Positions 1 to 9,417 of a stretch of 64,000 nt of DNA are shown piece by piece. Under the pieces are notes generated by a model, which saw only the letters and a program-made list of their open reading frames with translations, was not told the origin of the DNA and did no database searches. Location of the stretch: contig NZ_JAKQZG010000011.1 in NCBI RefSeq assembly GCF_024359545.1, positions 1-64,000 on the forward strand, read 5' to 3'. How positions within the stretch are numbered: position 1 is the stretch's first letter; every line of letters starts with the position of its first letter. The position numbers and the translations under genes are program-made. The DNA comes from Jiella marina. GTDB taxonomy: Bacteria > Pseudomonadota > Alphaproteobacteria > Rhizobiales > Rhizobiaceae.

Positions 1-1035
1 GACGTTGATTTCCGAAAGGCCGGTGCGGATCGCCCCGATCGTGCCGACCACATGGCCGATCGCCCCTTCGAGCGCCTCCACCGAAGCGTTGAACTTCGCC
101 CGGATCGGTTCGAATTCCGGCGCAATCTTGCCCGACATGCGAACCGTCAGGTCGCCGGAGGAGAGCCGGTCGAAGCCCGCCTCGACCATTCCGACGAAGA
201 CCCGCAGGTCTTCCGCCTTGGCGTTGTCGAGCGCCGCCTGACGCTGCTTGGCCTCTTCCTGGCTGATGCGGGAGGCTTCCGCCTCCTTCTCCAGACGCTC
301 CTGCTCGATCGCCTGCGCCTTGAAGGTCTGCACCGCGGCAGCCATCGACCCGATCTCGTCGCCGCGCCCGAGATGGGGAACCGCGATCGTCTTGTCGCCG
401 GCCGCCAGGGCGGACATGACTTCAGTCGTCTGACGGATCGGACCGGTGACGCTGCGTCGCAAGAAAAAGACGACGATCCCGACCACAAAGGCGGCGATGA
501 CCGCGCCGATTAAAGTGCCATGCACGATCTTCTGGTCCGCTGTCGCTTCCAGATGGGAGAAATCCCAGGCTGTCACGAGCGTACCGATCGGCTTTTCGGT
601 TCCGCCGATAGGTGTGGCGACAATGAAATGCCCGTCGCTCCAGGTGGACCTCACATTCTCCACACCGTCCGAGACAACGGTGAGATCGCCAACGCTCGGC
701 AGTTCCTCATGGGCGAAGCTCGTCAACGGCGCGCCATCGCGATCGAGTACGAGCACATCCGACAATCCGCTCGCCTTGTCAGCGGCCAGTTCTGCATAGA
801 CATTCTCGACGACTTCGGTCTTGCCCCATTTCACGCCGCCCGCCATCTGCTCGGCCATCTGGCCGACGATGATCCCCACCGATCCCTCGGCCTGTCCGTA
901 GAGACTGCTTTTCAACTGCTGCAGCTCGAGAGCGACCAGAGCGGCAATCCCGACCAGGACCGGAATGACGGTCACGGCCGCCGCTTTCACGGTGAGCGAG
1001 CGCAGGCCGGATGAAGTGTTCGAAGTTTTCGACAT
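1..1035 (-). CDS. Methyl-accepting chemotaxis protein, N-terminal part (runs off the left edge)
   Basis: The first 345 codons are visible; the C-terminal signalling domain lies beyond the window. The protein opens with a membrane segment (about residues 12-38), then a periplasmic sensor region of about 140 residues, a second membrane segment (about 178-200), a HAMP linker with the pattern RRSVTGPIRQ followed by GRGDEIGSM, and a helical region rich in Q, E, K and A. This is the layout of a transmembrane chemoreceptor. The ligand is unknown; the periplasmic part looks like a small single-Cache type sensor. A gene for a soluble periplasmic sensor protein lies 187 bp upstream on the same strand. 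No strong ribosome binding site precedes the ATG. Confidence 0.85.
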   Translation of the reverse strand, partial: MSKTSNTSSGLRSLTVKAAAVTVIPVLVGIAALVALELQQLKSSLYGQAEGSVGIIVGQMAEQMAGGVKWGKTEVVENVYAELAADKASGLSDVLVLDRDGAPLTSFAHEELPSVGDLTVVSDGVENVRSTWSDGHFIVATPIGGTEKPIGTLVTAWDFSHLEATADQKIVHGTLIGAVIAAFVVGIVVFFLRRSVTGPIRQTTEVMSALAAGDKTIAVPHLGRGDEIGSMAAAVQTFKAQAIEQERLEKEAEASRISQEEAKQRQAALDNAKAEDLRVFVGMVEAGFDRLSSGDLTVRMSGKIAPEFEPIRAKFNASVEALEGAIGHVVGTIGAIRTGLSEINV

Positions 1036-1222
1036 GGGGTAACGCCTGTTGTCATAAGCACCGAGCCGTCCACACCGGCGGGACGACCCGACACCGGTGG
1101 CGGACGCGTATTACGGTTCGCGCGAAAATGAGGTGCGGCGCGGCTGGCCGCTCATGCGCCGACGCGCGTCCGGCTTTCTCGGCCTGCGCATCGGCGCTGT
1201 TCTATGCCCTCGAGGAGCCCGC

Positions 1223-1807
1223 TCAGAGGTCGAGCATGTCCAGATTGACGCCGACCGTCGCGGCGCCGATCGCCTCGCCCGTCTCTGGATCGAGGATGGT
1301 GAAGCTCGCCTGGGACTGCAGCATCTGCGTGGATTCGTCCTGTTCGATCTCGTCCACGAAGACAGCCTCGCCACCGGTGCCGAAAGTCTTCTGCCACTTG
1401 GCCTCGTCGCCCTGCCAGTAGTCCGAGGTCGGATCGCTCTGGCCGACATTGAGACCGCGCGCATCCATGACGAAGACCTCGGTCAGGAGGCCCTGTTCGT
1501 CGTCGCGCACCTTCTGGAGATATTTCGAGGCCGCCGACTGGAGCGTCTCGTCGATCAGCTCGCCGCCGCCGGCATCGACCTCGGCGCGCCATTTCTGGTC
1601 CAGCGCGTCGATATCGGCCTGGGAATAGGACACGGTCTTCGCGTTCTGCGCCTTGATCGCGGAAACCAGGACGGGATCGGTCAAGACGGCCTTGAGCTTG
1701 CCGTTCACCACATCGAGAACCGGCGCCTCATGCGGACCGGCGGCGAAGGCCGTCGTTGCGAAAGCCAGCGCGGCCACGGCGCCAAGCACAGATTTGCCAT
1801 TCATCAT
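1223..1807 (-). CDS. Periplasmic PDC/Cache-like sensor domain protein
   Basis: 194 residues: a signal peptide (about 1-22, ending AFA-AG) followed by one domain with no membrane anchor or output domain. Segments such as FVMDARGLNVGQSDPTSDYW and the closing GEAIGAATVGVNLDMLDL resemble PDC/Cache sensor folds, in which a DARG/D-x-G strand precedes a ligand pocket. It is therefore predicted to be a free periplasmic ligand-binding protein. It sits upstream of and on the same strand as the chemoreceptor at 1-1035, so a binding-protein role for that receptor is plausible but inferred. Two adjacent ATGs (1807 and 1804) could start it. Confidence 0.7.
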   Translation of the reverse strand: MMNGKSVLGAVAALAFATTAFAAGPHEAPVLDVVNGKLKAVLTDPVLVSAIKAQNAKTVSYSQADIDALDQKWRAEVDAGGGELIDETLQSAASKYLQKVRDDEQGLLTEVFVMDARGLNVGQSDPTSDYWQGDEAKWQKTFGTGGEAVFVDEIEQDESTQMLQSQASFTILDPETGEAIGAATVGVNLDMLDL

Positions 1808-2083
1808 TCAGTTTCCCCTCTCGGCATTTTCATGCAGATATCGTTCGTGAGATTTACTATCACCCGTATGTGGCGGGCAGAAGCAATCCGAGATTTGGGG
1901 AAAAGAATGAAGATTCTACTTCGATTTCATCGCGGAAATCTGCTTTGAAATTTTAATTTGATTGCAGTCGAAACTAGCATTCTGGCTGATGAAAGCTGGG
2001 ACAGTCGAAGCTTCTCTTGGCGGAGCGAAAACTGCTCTTCGGCTCCGCTATTAGCCAAGCTCTCTGGCCCTTTTGGAGCGTTG

Positions 2084-5000
2084 CTACGCTCTCCCATAAC
2101 CGCCAGACGTCGGCGTGGTGACGATCACCGCCTCACCGGCAGCAAGCGACGTCTGGTCGCAGGCGGCTAGCGCCTCCACGCGGCCGTCGCGCCGCCGCAC
2201 CTCGGTGCGGCCCGTCGCGCCGTCCGCTCCTCCGGCGATTCCCCGCGGTGGCAAAGACCGGTGGGAGGACAGGATCGCGCAGTCCATCTCTTCGAGAAAC
2301 CGGATCGTGCGCTTCGTGCCGTCGCCCCCGCGCTTGTCGCCGTCGCCGCCCGAACCTTTGCGGATGTGAAAGTCCTCGAGCACCACCGGATAGCGCATTT
2401 CGAGAATTTCCGGATCGGTGAGCCGGGAATTTGTCATGTGGACGTGGACACCGGCCGTTCCGGCGAACGTCCGGCCGTCATTCATCCGGCCCGCCGGTGA
2501 GCCGGAACAGATCGTCTCATAGTATTGGTAGCGGTCGTTTCCAAACGTCAGGTTGTTCATCGTCCCTTCGGAATTGGAAAGCGCGCCGAAGGCAGCGAAC
2601 AGCGCATTGGTGACGTGCTGGGAGGTTTCGACATTGCCGGCGACGACGGCCGCCGGGTACTCGGGCTTCAGCATCGAGCCATCGGGCACGACGATCGTCA
2701 CGGGCCTGAGGCAGCCGGCATTCATCGGGATCGGCTTTTCGACCATCACCCGGAAGACGTAGAGGACCGCGGCTCGGGTCACCGGTTCGGGGGCGTTGAA
2801 ATTGTTCTCGCGGGATTCAGAAGTCCCGGTGAAATCCACCGTCGCTTCGCGCTTCGCCTTGTCGACCGAGACCTTCACCTTGATCACTTGGCCGGTGTCG
2901 GTCGGATATTCGAAGGCGCAGTCTTCGAGCGTGTCGATCAACTCGCGCACGGCTTCGGCCGCGTTGTCCTGGACAAAATCCATATAGGCCTGGACGACGT
3001 CGAGCCCGAAGGTCTCGACCATCTTGCCGAGTTCGGCGACGCCCTTTTCGTTCGCCGCGATCTGCGCCTTGAGATCGGCGATGTTCTGCTCGGGGTTGCG
3101 CGCGGGATAGGAATGGTTGGTGAGAACGCGGCGGAGTTTCTCTTCCTGGAATTCGCCTTGGTCGACGAGCTTCAGATTGTCGATCAGCACGCCTTCTTCA
3201 TCGACCTTGGTGGCACGCGGGGTCATCGAGCCCGGTGCGACGCCGCCGACATCGGCGTGATGGCCGCGGGAGGCGACGTAGAAGAGGATGCGGGGTTGCC
3301 CACCCTTCCCCTTGTGGGGAGGGTCGGACCGTAGGTCCGGGGTGGGGGTCTCCTGCGCGGGCTCTCCCCCCACCCGCCGCTCCGCGGCGACCTCCCCACG
3401 AGGGGGAGGTGGGGTGCTTGCACTATCCGCCAAATCCGAAAACACCGGCGTCACCACCGTGATGTCCGGCAGATGCGTGCCGCCATTATAGGGCGCGTTC
3501 AGCGCGAAGACGTCGCCCGGCCGGATTTGCCCCTCGTTCTGGGCGATGATCGCTTCGACCGAGCGGTCCATGGAGCCGAGATGCACCGGCATGTGGGGCG
3601 CATTGGCGACGAGTGCGCCCTTGGCGTCGAAGACCGCGCAGGAGAAGTCGAGCCGTTCCTTGATGTTGACCGAGGACGCCGTGTTCTGGAGGGTCACGCC
3701 CATCTGCTCGGCGATCGACATGAAGAGATTGTTGAAGACTTCGAGGAGCACCGGATCGGCGCCCTTGCCTTCCTTGCCACCTCCCGTCCCGAGAGCTGCA
3801 AGGCGCGGCTTCGCCTCGACGCGGGTCAGGAGCACGTCGTTCGCCGGTGTCGCTTCCGCCGCCCAGCCCGGCTCGACGACGATGGTCTGGTTCGGCTCGA
3901 CGATCAGCGCCGGGCCCTTCACCTTGGCTCCGGGACCGAAATGCTCGCGGCGGATGATGGTGGCTTCGCGCTCGCTTCCGTCGGTGAAGAAGGCGCCTGT
4001 TCCGGCCTCCGCCTCGTTCGAAGCTTCCTTGGTCAGGGCCGGCTCGCCGGTCTTGTCCTCGGGCGTTTCCGTGGTCTCGACAGACACGGTCTCGACCGTG
4101 ATCGCGCGACCAGGATAGACGAAACCGAACTGCGCCTTGTGCGCCGCTTCGAAGCCCGCGCGGGCGTTTTCGATGGATCCGTCATAGGGGACGGGAAGCG
4201 TCGTGTCGGTGCCGTCATAGCGGAGTTGCAGGAGCACTTCCGTCGCATGGCCACCGGGCGCGACGCCTTGCGCTTCGATCTCCTGAGCCGTTTCACCCGC
4301 CAGACGCTCGGCCAGACGTTCGATCTCGGACTTCGCGTCGTCGGCAAGCGGCGTCACCAGCGCCTGGGAGCGGCTGGCGAAGAGCGATGACAAGCCAATG
4401 CCGTAGGCCGACAAGAGGCCCGACATCGGATGAACGAGCACGCTCTCCATCGACAGGGCGTCGGCGACGAGGCAGGCATGCTGGCCGCCGGCGCCGCCGA
4501 AGGAATTCAGAAGATATTTCGAGACGTCGTAGCCGCGCTGGACAGAGATCTTCTTGATGGCGTTCGCCATGTTCTCGACGGCGATGGTGAGGAACCCCTC
4601 GGCAATGTCCTCCGGGCTGCGCCCGTCCCCCAGCCGCTCGGCCAGTTCGCCGAATTTCTGGCGCACCACATCCACGTCGAGCGGCTGATCCTGGTTCGGC
4701 CCGAAGACAGCGGGAAAGAGTTCCGGCTTCAGCTTGCCGAGCATGACGTTGGCATCCGTTACCGTCAGCGGTCCGCCCTTGCCATAGGCGGCGGGACCGG
4801 GATGGGCGCCGGCCGAGGCCGGGCCGACCTGAAAGCGCCCCTGATCGACGGACAGGATCGAGCCGCCGCCTGCCGCGACCGTATGAATGCGCAGCATTGG
4901 CGCGCGGATGCGCACGCCGGCGACTTCGGAATCGAGCGCGCGCTCGTAGGAGCCGGCATAATGGGTGACGTCGGTCGAGGTGCCGCCCATGTCGAAGCCG

Positions 5001-5887
5001 ATCACCTTGTCGAAGCCCGCGATCTTTGCGGTTTCCGCCATGCCGACGACGCCGCCGGCCGGGCCGGACAGGATCGCGTCCTTGCCCTGGAACATCTCGG
5101 CTGCCGTCAGCCCCCCCGATGACATCATGAACTGCAGTGAGGGGGCATCCTCGTCGCCCGTCTCGGCGCCGAGCGCGCTCGCGACCTTGTCCACATAGCG
5201 CCTCAGGATCGGCGTCAGATAGGCGTCGACCACCGTCGTGTCGCCGCGCCCGACGAGCTTCACCAAAGGCGAGACCTCGTGGCTCACGGAGATCTGCCGA
5301 AAACCGGCGCTTTCGGCGAGCGTCTTCGCCCGCCCCTCGTGCTCCGGATAGCGCCAGGAATGCATGAAGACGATGGCGACAGCGTCGATCCCGTCTGCCT
5401 TTGCGGCTTGCAATGCCTCGAGCGCTTGCGCCTCGTCGAGCGCCACCTCTACCGTCCCGTCCGCAAGCACGCGCTCCGGCACCTCGGCGACGCGCTCATA
5501 AAGCTGTTCGGGCAGGATGATTTCCTTGGCGAAGATGTCCGGTCGGGCCTGATAGGCGATGCGCAAGGCGTCGCGGAAGCCGCGCGTGATCAGGAGAAGC
5601 GTGCGGTCGCCCTTGCGCTCCAGCAGCGCGTTGGTCGCAACCGTGGTGCCCATGCGCACCGTGCCGATGCGCATGGGCGGAATGGCGGCACCGGTCATGA
5701 CTCCGAGGGTCTGGCGAATGCCTTCCAGCGCCGCGTCGTCATAGGCACCGGGGTTTTCCGACAGCAGCTTGCGGGGGTGGAGAACACCTTCCGGATCGCG
5801 ACCGATGACGTCGGTGAAGGTGCCCCCGCGATCGATGAAGAAATCCCAGCGCCCGGCCGCCGAACCGTTCTGACCTTCGCCCTGCAT
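2084..5887 (-). CDS. Fused hydantoinase A/B (5-oxoprolinase-type) ATP-dependent amidohydrolase
   Basis: 1267 residues. The N-terminal half is HyuA-like ([32 protein letters not shown] phosphate-binding motif of the actin-like fold). The C-terminal half is HyuB-like, starting near residue 700 ([54 protein letters not shown]). Members open cyclic amides such as 5-oxoproline or hydantoins with ATP in the cytoplasm; the substrate cannot be told from sequence. It is long for the fused family because about 46 residues (roughly 819-865, P/R/E-rich) interrupt HyuB between VTPVF and ILFYVASRG. They are encoded by a palindromic repeat that keeps the frame. The start has a GAGG about 8 bp upstream. The upstream region holds an AT-rich palindrome. 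Confidence 0.92.
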   Translation of the reverse strand: MQGEGQNGSAAGRWDFFIDRGGTFTDVIGRDPEGVLHPRKLLSENPGAYDDAALEGIRQTLGVMTGAAIPPMRIGTVRMGTTVATNALLERKGDRTLLLITRGFRDALRIAYQARPDIFAKEIILPEQLYERVAEVPERVLADGTVEVALDEAQALEALQAAKADGIDAVAIVFMHSWRYPEHEGRAKTLAESAGFRQISVSHEVSPLVKLVGRGDTTVVDAYLTPILRRYVDKVASALGAETGDEDAPSLQFMMSSGGLTAAEMFQGKDAILSGPAGGVVGMAETAKIAGFDKVIGFDMGGTSTDVTHYAGSYERALDSEVAGVRIRAPMLRIHTVAAGGGSILSVDQGRFQVGPASAGAHPGPAAYGKGGPLTVTDANVMLGKLKPELFPAVFGPNQDQPLDVDVVRQKFGELAERLGDGRSPEDIAEGFLTIAVENMANAIKKISVQRGYDVSKYLLNSFGGAGGQHACLVADALSMESVLVHPMSGLLSAYGIGLSSLFASRSQALVTPLADDAKSEIERLAERLAGETAQEIEAQGVAPGGHATEVLLQLRYDGTDTTLPVPYDGSIENARAGFEAAHKAQFGFVYPGRAITVETVSVETTETPEDKTGEPALTKEASNEAEAGTGAFFTDGSEREATIIRREHFGPGAKVKGPALIVEPNQTIVVEPGWAAEATPANDVLLTRVEAKPRLAALGTGGGKEGKGADPVLLEVFNNLFMSIAEQMGVTLQNTASSVNIKERLDFSCAVFDAKGALVANAPHMPVHLGSMDRSVEAIIAQNEGQIRPGDVFALNAPYNGGTHLPDITVVTPVFSDLADSASTPPPPRGEVAAERRVGGEPAQETPTPDLRSDPPHKGKGGQPRILFYVASRGHHADVGGVAPGSMTPRATKVDEEGVLIDNLKLVDQGEFQEEKLRRVLTNHSYPARNPEQNIADLKAQIAANEKGVAELGKMVETFGLDVVQAYMDFVQDNAAEAVRELIDTLEDCAFEYPTDTGQVIKVKVSVDKAKREATVDFTGTSESRENNFNAPEPVTRAAVLYVFRVMVEKPIPMNAGCLRPVTIVVPDGSMLKPEYPAAVVAGNVETSQHVTNALFAAFGALSNSEGTMNNLTFGNDRYQYYETICSGSPAGRMNDGRTFAGTAGVHVHMTNSRLTDPEILEMRYPVVLEDFHIRKGSGGDGDKRGGDGTKRTIRFLEEMDCAILSSHRSLPPRGIAGGADGATGRTEVRRRDGRVEALAACDQTSLAAGEAVIVTTPTSGGYGRA
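3299..3414. repeat. Palindromic mosaic repeat inserted in frame within hyuAB
   Basis: About 116 bp made of two inverted arms of about 50 bp. Each arm has a GC hairpin at its outer end (CCTTCCCCTTGTGGGGAGGG on the left; CCTCCCCACGAGGGGGAGG on the right) and the inner segments pair as CGGGGTGGGGG with CCCCCCACCCG. Similar extragenic palindromes are common in Rhizobiales genomes. Here the element is inside a coding sequence, has no stop in the reading frame used and is translated as a proline/arginine-rich insert in HyuB. Confidence 0.8.
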
Positions 5888-5917
5888 GGAGGCACCTCAT
5901 CCTGATATATAATTCAT

Positions 5918-5930
5918 CGATAATTTATCG
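5918..5930. promoter_or_regulatory. 13-bp perfect palindrome, candidate operator upstream of hyuAB
   Basis: CGATAATTTATCG is a perfect dyad (CGATAA-T-TTATCG) set in an AT-rich patch (about 5902-5938) in a GC-rich genome, 31 bp upstream of the hyuAB start codon. TATA-like hexamers occur on both sides. This fits a repressor operator overlapping a promoter, of the kind used by GntR or similar regulators. No regulator gene is adjacent, so the assignment is by structure only. Confidence 0.45.
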
Positions 5931-6128
5931 GTATATTCTCACCGTGTCCATGAACTGTCCAGCGCGATCCACTTTCGCCTGCCTTCTCAGCGCCTTGGCG
6001 AGCCCAGCGCAAGCTCGCGCCCGTAATCTGCTCCCACTTCCAAAATCATCGCCGAGCCCCTTTGCCGAAACCGCTCTGGGCTTTGCACTCAGGCCTTCGA
6101 GAGATGATCTCCGGAGGAGGAAAGAAGC

Positions 6129-6275
6129 ATGTTGTCTCAGATCGCAACCTATTCCGACCGCTCCCTGTTCGACCGAACCATTCTCGGCATCTCCCTGTCC
6201 GGCGCGGCCGTGATGGCGGCAGGCTGGAGTTGGCTGATCCTTTCGGTGATCTTCGGCGCGGTCGGGCTCATCTGA
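6129..6275 (+). CDS. Small single-span membrane protein (48 aa)
   Basis: A short open frame with a strong ribosome binding site (GGAGGAGG, 9 bp before the ATG). Residues 1-16 are polar (MLSQIATYSDRSLFDR); residues 17-48 form a hydrophobic segment with two tryptophans, ending AVGLI. It lies about 100 bp upstream of the norspermidine decarboxylase gene on the same strand, so it may be in its leader or operon. I recognise no family. It is called on the Shine-Dalgarno sequence, the membrane-segment pattern and the lack of any competing frame. Confidence 0.5.
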   Translation: MLSQIATYSDRSLFDRTILGISLSGAAVMAAGWSWLILSVIFGAVGLI

Positions 6276-6375
6276 ACACTTTCCACGCCATCTGCCTCCC
6301 GACCTTGCATCCCCGGGCCCCCTCGCCTAGACAGCGGCCCGGCTTCTGGACGAAGACAAGCGATGCGGGCGGGCG

Positions 6376-7479
6376 ATGGCCGAGCTTCGGACACCCTATT
6401 ATCTGATCGACAAGGCGCGGCTTGTTGAAAACATGCGCGTCATGGACCGCGTGCGAAAAGAGTCCGGCGCCAAGGTCCTGCTGGCGCTGAAATGCTTCGC
6501 CTCATGGGCGGTGTTCGACCTGATGTCCGAGCACATGGACGGCACCACCTCGTCCTCGCTGAACGAGGTGCGCCTCGGACAGACCCGGTTCGGCGGCGAG
6601 ACCCACGCCTATTCGGTCGCCTATGCCGATCACGAGATCGACGAAGTCGTCTGCCATGCCGACAAGATCATCTTCAACTCGATTTCCCAGCTGACGCGCT
6701 TCGAGGCCCAGAGCGCTAACCTCATCCGCGGCCTGCGCCTCAATCCGGGCGTCAGCACCTCGGAATTCGATCTCGCCGACCCGGCTCGCCCCTTCTCGCG
6801 GCTCGGCGAATGGGACGCGGAGAAGGTCGCCGGCGTCATCGACAAGATTTCCGGCTTCATGGTCCACAACAACTGCGAGAACGCGGATTTCGCGCTGTTC
6901 GACCGCATGCTGGGCCAGATCGAGGAAAAGTTCGGTCATCTGTTTCACAAGGTGAACTGGGTGAGCCTCGGCGGCGGCATTCATTTCACCGGCAAGGATT
7001 ATCCAGTCGAAGCCTTCAGCCGCCGGCTGAGGGCCTTCGCCGAGACCTATGGCGTCCAGGTCTATCTGGAGCCCGGGGAAGCGGCGATCACCAGGACGAC
7101 GACGCTGGAAGTCACGGTGCTCGACCGGCTCTTCAACGGCAAGGAGCTGGCGATCGTCGATTCCTCGGTCGAAGCCCATATGCTCGACCTACTGATCTAC
7201 CGCGAGAGCGCGAAGATGGGGCCGAACACCGGCGATCATCGCATCATGATCTGCGGCAAATCCTGCCTCGCCGGAGACGTGTTCGGCGAGTTTTCCTTCG
7301 AGCGCCCCTTGGAAATCGGCGATCGCATCTCCATTCAGGATGCAGCCGGTTACACCATGGTCAAGAAGAACTGGTTCAACGGCGTCGCCATGCCGGCGAT
7401 CGCGGTGAAAGAACTCGACGGCACGGTTCGCGTGGCCCGCGAGTTTTCTTACGAAGACTACGAACGAAGCCTTTCATAG
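6376..7479 (+). CDS. nspC: Carboxynorspermidine decarboxylase
   Basis: 367 residues, typical length. A PLP-dependent enzyme of the alanine-racemase-fold decarboxylases: PYYLIDKARLVENM near the N-terminus, PLP lysine in VLLALKCFASWAVFD (about residue 39), HNNCENADF, a glycine-rich SLGGGIHFTG phosphate site, YLEPGEAA, and CGKSCLAGD near the C-terminus supplying the cysteine of the neighbouring subunit. It decarboxylates carboxyspermidine or carboxynorspermidine to the free polyamine in the cytoplasm. The matching dehydrogenase gene follows 34 bp downstream; together they form the alternative spermidine pathway found in many alphaproteobacteria that lack the usual S-adenosylmethionine route. Confidence 0.93.
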   Translation: MAELRTPYYLIDKARLVENMRVMDRVRKESGAKVLLALKCFASWAVFDLMSEHMDGTTSSSLNEVRLGQTRFGGETHAYSVAYADHEIDEVVCHADKIIFNSISQLTRFEAQSANLIRGLRLNPGVSTSEFDLADPARPFSRLGEWDAEKVAGVIDKISGFMVHNNCENADFALFDRMLGQIEEKFGHLFHKVNWVSLGGGIHFTGKDYPVEAFSRRLRAFAETYGVQVYLEPGEAAITRTTTLEVTVLDRLFNGKELAIVDSSVEAHMLDLLIYRESAKMGPNTGDHRIMICGKSCLAGDVFGEFSFERPLEIGDRISIQDAAGYTMVKKNWFNGVAMPAIAVKELDGTVRVAREFSYEDYERSLS

Positions 7480-7513
7480 GCGAAACGAGCCTTTGCGGGG
7501 AGATCCAGGCCTC

Positions 7514-8758
7514 ATGAAATCCAACGTCCTGATCATCGGCGCCGGCGGCGTGGCGCAGGTGGTGGCGCATAAATGCGCCCAGAACAACGACCGTTTCGGC
7601 GATCTTCACATCGCCTCGCGCACGGTCTCGAAATGCGAGGCGATCGTCCAGTCCGTGCGCGACAAGGGCGCCATGAAACAGGACGGCGTCTTCCAGCCGC
7701 ATCAACTCGACGCCACGGATGTCGCAGCAACGGCGGCGCTTATCGAGAAGACCGGCGCGAAGATCGTCATCAATGTGGGTTCGGCCTTCGTCAACATGCC
7801 GGTGCTCTCGGCCTGTATCCAGACGGGCGCCGCCTATATCGACACGGCGATCCACGAGGATCCCCTGAAGATCTGCGAGACGCCGCCCTGGTACGGCAAT
7901 TACGAATGGAAGCGGCGGGACGAGGTCGAGAAGGCCGGCATCACCGCGATCCTCGGCGCGGGGTTCGATCCGGGCGTCGTCAACGCCTATGCAAGGCTCG
8001 CCGAAGACGAGTATCTCGACGAGATCACCTCGATCGACATCGTCGACGTCAACGCCGGCACCCACGGCAAGTGGTTCGCGACGAATTTCGACCCGGAGAT
8101 CAATTTCCGCGAGTTCACCGGTGTCGTCTATTCCTGGCAGAACGGCGCCTGGCAGACCAACCAGATGTTCGAGATCCCGCGCGAATGGGATCTGCCGGTG
8201 GTCGGCAAGCGGCCGACCTACATGACCGGGCATGACGAGATCCATTCGCTCTCGGCCCGCTATCCGCAGGCCGACGTCCGGTTCTGGATGGGCTTCGGCG
8301 AACGCTATGTGCAGGTGTTCACGGTTCTGAAGAACCTCGGCCTCTTGTCGGAGCAGCCGATCGAGACCGCCGAGGGCCAGCAGGTCGTCCCGCTGAAGGT
8401 CGTGAAGGCCTGCCTCCCCGACCCCGCCTCGCTGGCACCCGAATATGAGGGCAACACCTGCATCGGCGATCTCGTGAAGGGCAAGAGGGACGGCAAGGAC
8501 GCCGAAGTCTTCATCTACAACGTCGCCGACCACAAGGTGGCCTATGAAGAAGTGGGCAGCCAGGGGATCAGCTACACCGCCGGCGTGCCGCCGGTGGCTG
8601 CGGCTCTTCTGATCGCCGACGGCACCTGGGACGTGAAGAAGATGGTCAATGTCGAGGACCTGCCGCCGAAGCCCTTCCTTGAGCTCCTCGGCAAGATGGG
8701 TCTGCCGACGCAGGTGAAGGTGAACGGCGAGGAGGTTGCCGCGGACCTCGCCGCATGA
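7514..8758 (+). CDS. Carboxynorspermidine dehydrogenase (saccharopine dehydrogenase family)
   Basis: 414 residues from the ATG at 7514, which has GGGGAG about 11 bp upstream; an in-frame start 21 bp earlier is possible but lacks one. The N-terminus is a Rossmann fold (VLIIGAGGVAQVVAHK). Later motifs (INVGSAFVNMPVLSACIQTG, AGFDPGVVNAYARLA) match the Lys9/saccharopine dehydrogenase superfamily. It reductively condenses aspartate semialdehyde with putrescine or diaminopropane using NADPH, giving the substrate of the decarboxylase encoded just upstream. The pair ends at a strong terminator. Confidence 0.9.
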   Translation: MKSNVLIIGAGGVAQVVAHKCAQNNDRFGDLHIASRTVSKCEAIVQSVRDKGAMKQDGVFQPHQLDATDVAATAALIEKTGAKIVINVGSAFVNMPVLSACIQTGAAYIDTAIHEDPLKICETPPWYGNYEWKRRDEVEKAGITAILGAGFDPGVVNAYARLAEDEYLDEITSIDIVDVNAGTHGKWFATNFDPEINFREFTGVVYSWQNGAWQTNQMFEIPREWDLPVVGKRPTYMTGHDEIHSLSARYPQADVRFWMGFGERYVQVFTVLKNLGLLSEQPIETAEGQQVVPLKVVKACLPDPASLAPEYEGNTCIGDLVKGKRDGKDAEVFIYNVADHKVAYEEVGSQGISYTAGVPPVAAALLIADGTWDVKKMVNVEDLPPKPFLELLGKMGLPTQVKVNGEEVAADLAA

Positions 8759-8782
8759 GGATTCAGATTCGGGCTGAAATAC

Positions 8783-8822
8783 AAAAAAAGGGCGGGCCCG
8801 AACGTGGGTCCGCCTTTTTTTC
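8783..8822. terminator. Bidirectional rho-independent terminator
   Basis: A GC stem (GGCGGGCCC ... GGGTCCGCC with a 4-base loop) is flanked by seven A on the left and eight T on the right. It lies between the dehydrogenase gene and the convergent membrane protein gene and can serve both. Confidence 0.9.
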
Positions 8823-8839
8823 AATTGGAATGCGTTTCT

Positions 8840-9226
8840 TCAGAACGGCTTGGCGAGCATGAGCCAGTAGGTGATGGCGACGAGGACGAGCATGAGCACT
8901 GACAGTCCTGCCGCCATGCCCTTGCTGCCGGCGGCAAGCGCCCGCCGGCTGCGGGCGCCGGCGATCGGATAGGCCACGAGCACGGCGATCCCGACCCAGG
9001 TGAAGACCGCGCCGAACCAGGCCGGCGCCATCAGCGCAAGGATCAGGCCGAGAAGCCCGACGAGGCTCGTGAGCGCGACCGCGCCGATATAGACGGCCTT
9101 CTTGACGCCGCCCATCGTCGCCTGCCCAGCGGATGGCGTGGCCAGCGCGACACCGCCCCATGCGAGCGTCAGGAGTAGCGCCAGCATTGCCAGGCCACCA
9201 TGGGCCTTCACCAGAATCTCGTACAT
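8840..9226 (-). CDS. Small integral membrane protein, possibly SirB-like (128 aa)
   Basis: 128 residues with four predicted membrane segments (about 10-30, 44-66, 70-88, 106-126) joined by short loops; the ends are MYEILVKAHGG and YWLMLAKPF. Size and topology resemble SirB-type four-span proteins of unknown function. There are no catalytic motifs. It is convergent with the norspermidine operon and shares its terminator, and divergent from the radical SAM gene across a 191-bp gap. The function is unknown. Confidence 0.65.
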   Translation of the reverse strand: MYEILVKAHGGLAMLALLLTLAWGGVALATPSAGQATMGGVKKAVYIGAVALTSLVGLLGLILALMAPAWFGAVFTWVGIAVLVAYPIAGARSRRALAAGSKGMAAGLSVLMLVLVAITYWLMLAKPF

Positions 9227-9417
9227 GGGTCTCCCCCTTCCCGCCTGCTTTCCCCCGAGCGTTAGGCGACTTGGCCTTTCAAGACAATGGCTCCCGACGC
9301 GCTCGAAAGATAGGATCGGGCTGGCGGCGGGTGCTGGGTGCGTCTCGCGATCCCGCGCCGCGTGACAGTGGCGCTTTCGCTTCGCGCCTCGCGCGGATGT
9401 CCTAAGGAGCCTTGCCT

